In this document: positions 57,849-64,000 of the stretch, piece by piece
Layout: each line of letters begins with the position of its first letter
How positions within the stretch are numbered: position 1 is the stretch's first letter
Source of the DNA: Pyrus communis
Lineage: Eukaryota > Streptophyta > Magnoliopsida > Rosales > Rosaceae
Reading direction: 5' to 3'
Length of the DNA: 64,000 bases
NCBI RefSeq assembly: GCF_963583255.1
Contig: NC_084819.1
Location: 14,133,259 to 14,197,258, forward strand
Made by a program: the position numbers and the translations under genes
Notes under the pieces: model-generated
Database searches by the model: none
Seen by the model: the letters and a program-made list of their open reading frames with translations, nothing else
Told to the model about the DNA's origin: nothing

Positions 57849-58981
57849 ATGAAGCACCAACTTGTTCCATCACTAAATGTTCGCTGTTTTCTTACCCTTG
57901 CGTTCATCGCTCTATTCTCCCACTCTTCTGCTGCAATTCCGAAAACCCAAAACCGTCTTTCGAGAGGCTCTTCACTCTCCGTCCAAGATGATTCCGGCTT
58001 CCTCACTTCCCCAGATGAATCCTTCACTTGTGGTTTCTATGGTGTAGGCACAAATGCTTACTGGTTTTCGATATGGTTTACGAAATCCAAAGACAGAACT
58101 GTTGTTTAGACGGCCAACAGAGATAGACCAGTCAACCACCTCGGCTCCAGAATCTCCCTCCACCGAGACGGAGCCATGGTCTTGACGGACGTCGATGGAA
58201 CATCCGTCTGGGAGACCACCGCGAACTCCAGCAGCTCCAGAGCTGAAACGGCCGTGCTTATGGATTCCGGCAACCTTGTCTTAAGAGACAAGCAAGGTAA
58301 AGTTCGGTGGCAAAGTTTTGATTTTCCAACTCACACTCTTCTTCCAAACCAGCTTTTTACAAAGAGCAAGAAGCTGATATCTACTTTGGGAAAAGACACT
58401 TTTGGGACCGGCAATTTCAGCTTCTATTTCGACAATGACAATGTTTTGAAGCTCATGTTCGACGACCTTGACACTTCGAGCTTGTACTGGCCTGATCCTG
58501 ATTACGACACTTACGACAACAATCGAACAAATTACAACAGTAGCAGGGTTGCTGTTTTGGATGATTTGGGGAATTTTTTCTCCAGTGATGAACTACAATT
58601 CTCAGATTCCGACGCAGGTTCAAGTGCAAAAAGGCGGTTGACTATGGATTATGATGGAAACCTCAGGCTTTATAGCCTAGAAAGCGCGACAGGGTTTTGG
58701 GTGGCTACCTGGGAAGCCATGACGGAGCTGTATAAGGTGCATGAGATCTGTGGGAGAAATGGGATTTGTATTAATACGCCGCAGCTGACACAAGTGACTG
58801 GAAAATGGGTTGCAAACCTATGTTCAATGGTTCATATTCGCGGTCCCAGCAAGTGAAATTCATGCAGATGAAGCATGTAGATTTCTATGGTTATGATTTC
58901 AATTATAGCGAACTTACCTCGTTCGAAAATTGCAGGAATTTCTGCTTGGATGATTTTCGGTGCAAAGCATTTACTTATAAG
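57849..58981 (+). pseudogene. Receptor-kinase copy (segment C), truncated by a copia insertion
   Basis: It is very close to the intact gene at 26890. Signal peptide and lectin domain (MKHQLVPSL start, GFYGVGTNAYWFSIWF) read to a TAG at 58107-58109, where the intact gene has Trp (TVVW). The frame continues (NRDRPVNHLGSRISL, MDSGNLVLRDKQGKV, RLTMDYDGNLRLYS). A 34-bp deletion at about 58788, between short GCAGC and GTAGC repeats, removes the EGF Cys motif and shifts the frame. The PAN-like part (VDFYGYDFNYSELTSF, FCLDDFRC) ends at 58981 where the LTR begins. The kinase half is outside this window or lost. Confidence 0.94.
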
Positions 58982-59472
58982 TGTTGGAAATTCAAATAAA
59001 AACAGGCTGTAAAAGGTTGCTGCTAGTTTCTTTACAGGTTGTATCCACACATGTTGCAACTACAAAGACTAAAGTTTCCTCCATGTGCTAGCTGAAAGTG
59101 TGTTGAAAGACAGCAGAGATGTGAGCTGCTGTGTGCAAGCTGTCCAAAGTTCACATGATCTGTTTGCATATGTTGTCTTATTGTTTATTCATTTTCTGCT
59201 TGTATAAATAAGCCTCATTGCTAGACTTTAGAATTATCCCATCCGAATCCCATTTCCCATTCATTTAATTTCAGCTTGTAAGCTATTGAGTTTGTAAACT
59301 CTCTTTTCATATATCTAAGTGCAAGTGTTTTACCAAAGTTTGTTGCTTCCCTCCTTTCTCTATTTCTTTGTCCAATTTTATTGAGAGTGAAAGTGAGAGG
59401 TGTGATAGAGTTTGTAAACTTATCACCCACATATTTTGGTATTGAGTTAGCAAACTCCTTTGAATACCAACA
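58982..59472 (+). repeat. 5' LTR of copia element 2
   Basis: It begins TGTTGGAAATTCAAATAAAA and ends AATACCAACA like element 1, but the middle (about 59005-59285, including a TATAAATAAGCC box near 59203) is different sequence. Confidence 0.92.
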
Positions 59473-59516
59473 ATTGGTATCAAAGCCAGAATACCATTCC
59501 GGCAGGTGCAGCAGTT

Positions 59517-62500
59517 ATGGCGTCCAACTTAGTGCAACTCCAAGTTCCCACATTGAAGAAAGAAAATTATGAAAGATGGTGCATCCAATTCAAAGCATTG
59601 TTTGGATCACAGGAGCTATGGGAAGTTGTCAGTAGTGGGTATGTTGTACCCACTGCCGAGCAAGAAGCCGTATATACTGCGGATCAAAAGAACACTCTCA
59701 AGGACTTACGAAAGAAGGACCAAAAGGCGCTGTATCTTCTATACCAGGGTTTGGAAAATTCAACGTTCGAGAAGGTTGCAGAAGCAACAACGAGCAAACA
59801 AGTATGAGATACACTCAGTACAATCTACAAAGGAGTAGATCGAGTCAAGAAAGTGAGATTACAGTCACTTCGAGCAGATTTTGAAACTGCTCACATGAAT
59901 GAAAGAGAGAGCATCTCCGACTATCACACAAGGCTCATTGCGATAGTAAATCAGATGAGGAGAAATGGCGAGAGACTCGATGAAGTACGAGTTGTGGAGA
60001 AGATACTCCGGTCACTCACATCTAAGTTTGAGCATGTGGTGACTGCCATTGAGGAATCCAAGGATTTGGAGGCGATGAGCGCAGAGGAGCTACTAGGATC
60101 CCTCATAGTTCATGAGCAACGCATTCAGAAGAATGCAAGCCCCACAACGCTAGAGCAAGCTTTGGAGTCAAAGTTGAATATTGACAAACCAAATGGAGGT
60201 TGTGGGCAGTGAAACTCACGTCGTGGGAGTTCATCCAACCGTAGCCGAGGACGAGCCCGAGGAAGAGGTCGAGGCTATGCACAAAATCAAGGTCAGTCTC
60301 AGGAATGGAGATCTACTCGAGGAAAGGCGCATATCCAGTGTCACAACTGTAAGCAATATGGACATTATGCCAATGAATGTTCACATAAAAATGGTGAGCA
60401 TGTCAACATGGCAGAATCAAGTGGAAATACTGATGAAGAACTTACAGTCTTGCTAGCACACCATGATTCCAGTAGCTAACAAGATGTTTGGTATTTGGAC
60501 TCTGGTGCAAGCAATCACATGTGTGGAAAGAAGGAGTTTTTTGCCGAACTCAAAGATGGGGCCTATGGATCTATAAGTCTTGGTGACTCCTCAAAGTTGC
60601 CAGTTGAAGGCAAAGGGAAGATCAAGATCATCCAGAAGGATGGTAGAGAAGAATACATCTCCGATACCTACTACATACTAGGTATGAAGAGCAACATTCT
60701 GAGCATTGGTTAACTGCTCCAGAAAGGGTACATTATACATATGGAGAACATGCTTCTCACTTTCAGGAATGCAAGGAGAAAGCTTATTGCACGTGTTCGA
60801 ATGTCAAAGAACCGGATGTTTCCGTTGAATTTGAACACAAAGATTGGAAGCTGCAACATCGGTGTAATGGAAGATGAGTCATGGAAATGGCATCTTCGAT
60901 TTGGCCATCTTCATTTCAATGGCCTAAAGTTGCTGTCAAGTGGAGGAATGGTTCGTGGTCTACCCCAAATTGAAGCCACATGCCAAGTATGTGAAGGTTG
61001 TGTGCTTGGCAAGCAAGCACGACTATCGTTCCCTGTTGGTGATACATGGAGAGCAAAGGCACCACTGCAGTTGGTGCACACAGATATATGTGGTCCATTG
61101 GATCCCATGTCTTATGGAGGTAATAGGTATTTTATTACCTTCATTGATGATTTCACTAGAAAGACTTGGGTCTATTTTCTTAAGGAGAAGTCAGCTGCCC
61201 TAAAAATTTTCAAGGAGTTCAAGGCACGCACAGAGGCTGAAAGTAACCATAAGCTTGTGGCCGTGAGATCAGATAGAGGTGGAAAGTACACCTCCAATGC
61301 TTTCCAAGCATACTGCAAGGAGCAAGGAATTAAGCATCAACTTACTGCTGCCTATACCCCACAGCAAAATGGGATAGCCGAAAGAAAGAATCGAACCATC
61401 CTTGACATGACAAGGTCCATGCTTAAGGAGAAGAATTTTCCAAAAAAGTTATGGGCAGAAGTTGTAGCTTGTTCGATTTATTTGTTGAATCGATGTCCAA
61501 CAAAGAGTGTCAAGAGGATGACACCACAAGAGGCTTGGAGTGGATACAAGCCGAATGTTACACACCTAAGAATTTTTGGGTGTGTTGCATATGCTCAAGT
61601 TCCAGAAGCCAAGAGGAGGAAACTTGATGATAGAGGTGAGAAGTGTGTGTTTGTGGGCTATAGTGAAGAGTCCAAGGCATACAAGCTCTACAACCCACTA
61701 ACTGGCAAACTAGTGGTTAGTAGAGATGTCATCTTCAGTGAGGAAGAGACATGGAAGTGGAACAACAAAGAAGTCAGTAAAGATAAGATCGTCTCCACTG
61801 ATTTTGAAGAACCAGAAGTTGTACCACCTATTGAGCAACAGCCTGCTCAAACAATCACAACAACTCCAGTGCACAGAATTGCAAGGAGTGGTCCTACATC
61901 TAGTGAGGAAAGCAGCTCCTCAACTCCAGTGAGGTTAAGGAGTCTCAGAGAGATTTATGGACAAGAAGAAGAAGAAACCAATTTTTTCTGCTTCTATGCA
62001 GACCACGAGCCTCTTTCATTCAATGAAGCTGTGGAAGAAGATTGTTGGAAGAAAGCCATGGAAGAAGAGATCCATGCCATCGAGAAGAATGACACTTGGA
62101 AGTTAACAAAGCTCCCACCAAATCAGAAGGCTATTGGTGTCAAGTGGGTTTACAAGATCAAACGCATTGCAGATGGAAGTGTGGATCGATACAAATCAAT
62201 TCTTGTAGCAAAGGGCTACAAACAGAAGTATGGAGTGGACTATGATGAAGTCTATGCTCCAGTTGCAAGACTTGACACGGTAAGATTACTAATCTCTCTT
62301 GCCGCTCAGTATAAATGGAAAATTTATCAATTAGATGTCAAGTCAGCCTTCCTTAATGGAGTTCTTGAGGAAGAAGTGTACGTGAAACAACCAGAAGGCT
62401 TCCAAGTACAAGGAAAAGAAGATAAGGTGTATCGTTTGAAGAAAGCTTTGTATGGCCTCAAGCAAGCACCATGAGCTTGGAACTCAAGGATTGATAACTA

Positions 62501-63536
62501 CCTTCACCAAAATGGATTTCAGAAATGTCCATACGAGCATTCAGTTTACATGAAGAACGGTGAAAAAGGGGAGTTCTTAATTATTTGTCTCTATGTAGAT
62601 GACTTGTTGTTTACAGGAAACAATGAAGCAATGTTCTATGAGTTCAAGAAATCCATGTTCAGTGAATTCGAGATGACTGACAATGGATTAATGTCATACT
62701 TTCTTGGCATAGAGGTGAAGCAAGAAAGTGACGGTATCTACATCTCTCAACAAAAGTACATGAGAGATATATTGGGGAAATTCAATATGGACAAGTGCAA
62801 TATTGTCAACACTCCAGTTGCAACTGGATTGAAGCTGTCCAAGGAAGGAGAAGGTGAGTTTGTAAACTCAACCGTGTACAAAAGCTTGGTTGGAAGCCTA
62901 AGGTACCTTACAATCACAAGACCTGATATAGTTTATGGTGTTGGACTCATGAGTCGATACATGGAAACACCAAGGGAGTCTCATTGGCTGGCTGCCAAGA
63001 GAATTTTGAGGTACATAAGAGGTACTCTAAACTATGGTCTATTTTATAATTTTGGTGAAGATGCAAAATTATTTGGTTATTCAGATAATGATTGGGGAGG
63101 TGACCAAGATGAAAGGAAAAACACAACTGGCTATGTGTTTTTTCTAGGATCAACAGCTTTCTCATAGACTTCAAAGAAGCAATCAATTGTTGCTTTGTCA
63201 TCGTGTGAAGCCGAGTACGTTGCTGTAGCCTCAACCGTGTGTGCGGCAATTTGGTTAAGAAATATGTTGAAGTCAGTGTGTCATCCACAAGTAGAATCGA
63301 CTGTGATTCATGTGGATAACATCTCAGCTATCAAGCTTGCTAGGAATCCTGTTCAACATGGAAGGAGCAAGCACATTGATACCAGGTTCCATTTTCTAAG
63401 GGACCATGTGAAGCAAAAGGCAATTGAGCTTGTCTATTGTCACACAAAGGAACAAGTGGCTGACATCTTCACTAAGCCACTACCAGTTGAATCATTCCGG
63501 TAATTACGTGAAATGCTAGGCATGAAGGCGTTTTGA
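59517..63536 (+). pseudogene. Copia element 2 Gag-Pol with seven stops, no frameshift
   Basis: The frame of 1340 codons is collinear with that of element 1: UBN2 Gag, CCHC knuckle, protease DSGASNHM, integrase, reverse transcriptase and RNase H. All later open pieces are in the same frame as the start. In-frame stops are at 59805, 60210, 60477, 60711, 62472, 63165 and 63501. Compared with element 1 they arose from Trp, Gln, Arg or Leu codons almost only by C-to-T or G-to-A changes. The only length difference noticed is a loss of three bases in a GAA run near 61966. It cannot make a complete product. Confidence 0.94.
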
Positions 63537-63548
63537 TTTGAGGGGGCG

Positions 63549-64000
63549 TGTTGGAAATTCAAATAAAAACAGGCTGTAAAAGGTTGCTGCTAGTTTCTTT
63601 ACAGGTTGTATCCACACATGCTGCAACTACAAAGACTAAAGTTTCCTCCATGTGCTAGCTGAAAGTGTGTTGAAAGACAGCAGAGATGTGAGCTACTGTG
63701 TGCAAGCTGTCCAAAGTTCACATGATCTGTTTGCATGTGTTGTCTTATTGTTTATTCATTTTCTGCTTGTATAAATAAGCCTCATTGCTAGGCTTTAGAA
63801 TTATCCCATCCGAATCCCATTTCCCATTCATTTAATTTCAGCTTGTAAGCTATTGAGTTTGTAAAGTCTCTTTTCATATATCTAAGTGCAAGTGTTTTAC
63901 CAAAGCTTGTTGCTTCCCTCCTTTCTCTATTTCTTTGTCCAATTTTATTGAGAGTGAAAGTGAGAGGTGTGATAGAGTTTGTAAACTTATCACCCACATA
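63549..64000 (+). repeat. 3' LTR of copia element 2 (partial, window edge)
   Basis: It starts TGTTGG after the purine tract TTGAGGGGGCG and matches the 5' LTR, with differences at about 63619, 63693, 63736, 63791, 63865 and 63906. Confidence 0.92.

Larger units (their letters stand above)
58982..64000 (+). mobile_element. Ty1/copia LTR retrotransposon (element 2), runs off the window
   Basis: The 5' LTR is 58982-59472 (491 bp). The 3' LTR starts at 63549 and is cut by the window edge about 40 bases before its expected end, so the right target duplication cannot be seen. The last bases before the element are ATAAG. The primer site is changed to TGGTATCAAAGCC (59475 onward). The coding region is nearly the same as element 1. 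About six differences between the visible LTR parts suggest an older insertion than element 1. Confidence 0.94.

Overview
This is a 64-kb piece of a plant nuclear genome. The genes have many short GT-AG introns, the intergenic DNA is AT-rich, and there are several LTR retrotransposons, many MITE-like elements and a cytosolic-type tRNA gene. Protein style and repeat content suggest a woody eudicot, possibly Rosaceae (apple or pear type). That taxonomic guess is inference and was not checked against any database.

The first 19 kb is the gene-bearing part. It holds a 12-exon plastid-type uracil phosphoribosyltransferase gene (2945-5947, +), a decayed serpin relic (6646-7905), a possible tiny membrane-protein gene (10996-11184, -), a 7-exon PRA1-family gene (14481-16643, -) and tRNA-Val(CAC) (16946-17019, -). 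Between them lie foldback and terminal-inverted-repeat elements, several with clean target-site duplications, including one element nested inside another.

From 19.5 to 29.3 kb there are two intact genes in the same direction: a 13-exon ATG1-type autophagy kinase (19537-25107) and an intronless G-type lectin S-domain receptor kinase (26890-29334).

From 29.9 kb to the end the window is a decayed local duplication. The module 'ATG1 3' end, spacer, receptor kinase' recurs as broken copies at about 37.0-41.6 kb and 48.0-59.0 kb, and a second, more diverged receptor-kinase pseudogene lies at 30-36.8 kb. All of these copies carry transposon insertions: a young Ty1/copia element (31163-36141, 5-bp target duplication GATTT), a truncated Ty3/gypsy element (41590-48000, -), an old Ty1/copia element (49082-54189, -, target duplication CTCAT) and a fourth, copia-type element running off the right edge (58982 onward). 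The outer two copia elements share almost the same coding region but have different LTR cores. A four-copy tandem array with a period of about 580 bp (54908-57235) lies upstream of the last receptor-kinase copy.

The intact genes do not form a shared pathway: pyrimidine salvage in plastids, membrane trafficking, autophagy initiation and cell-surface perception. I found no CRISPR array, operon or other prokaryotic feature. The best candidates for something new are structural: the ATG1/receptor-kinase duplication history, the LTR-core exchange, and the nonsense-only decay of the last copia element.
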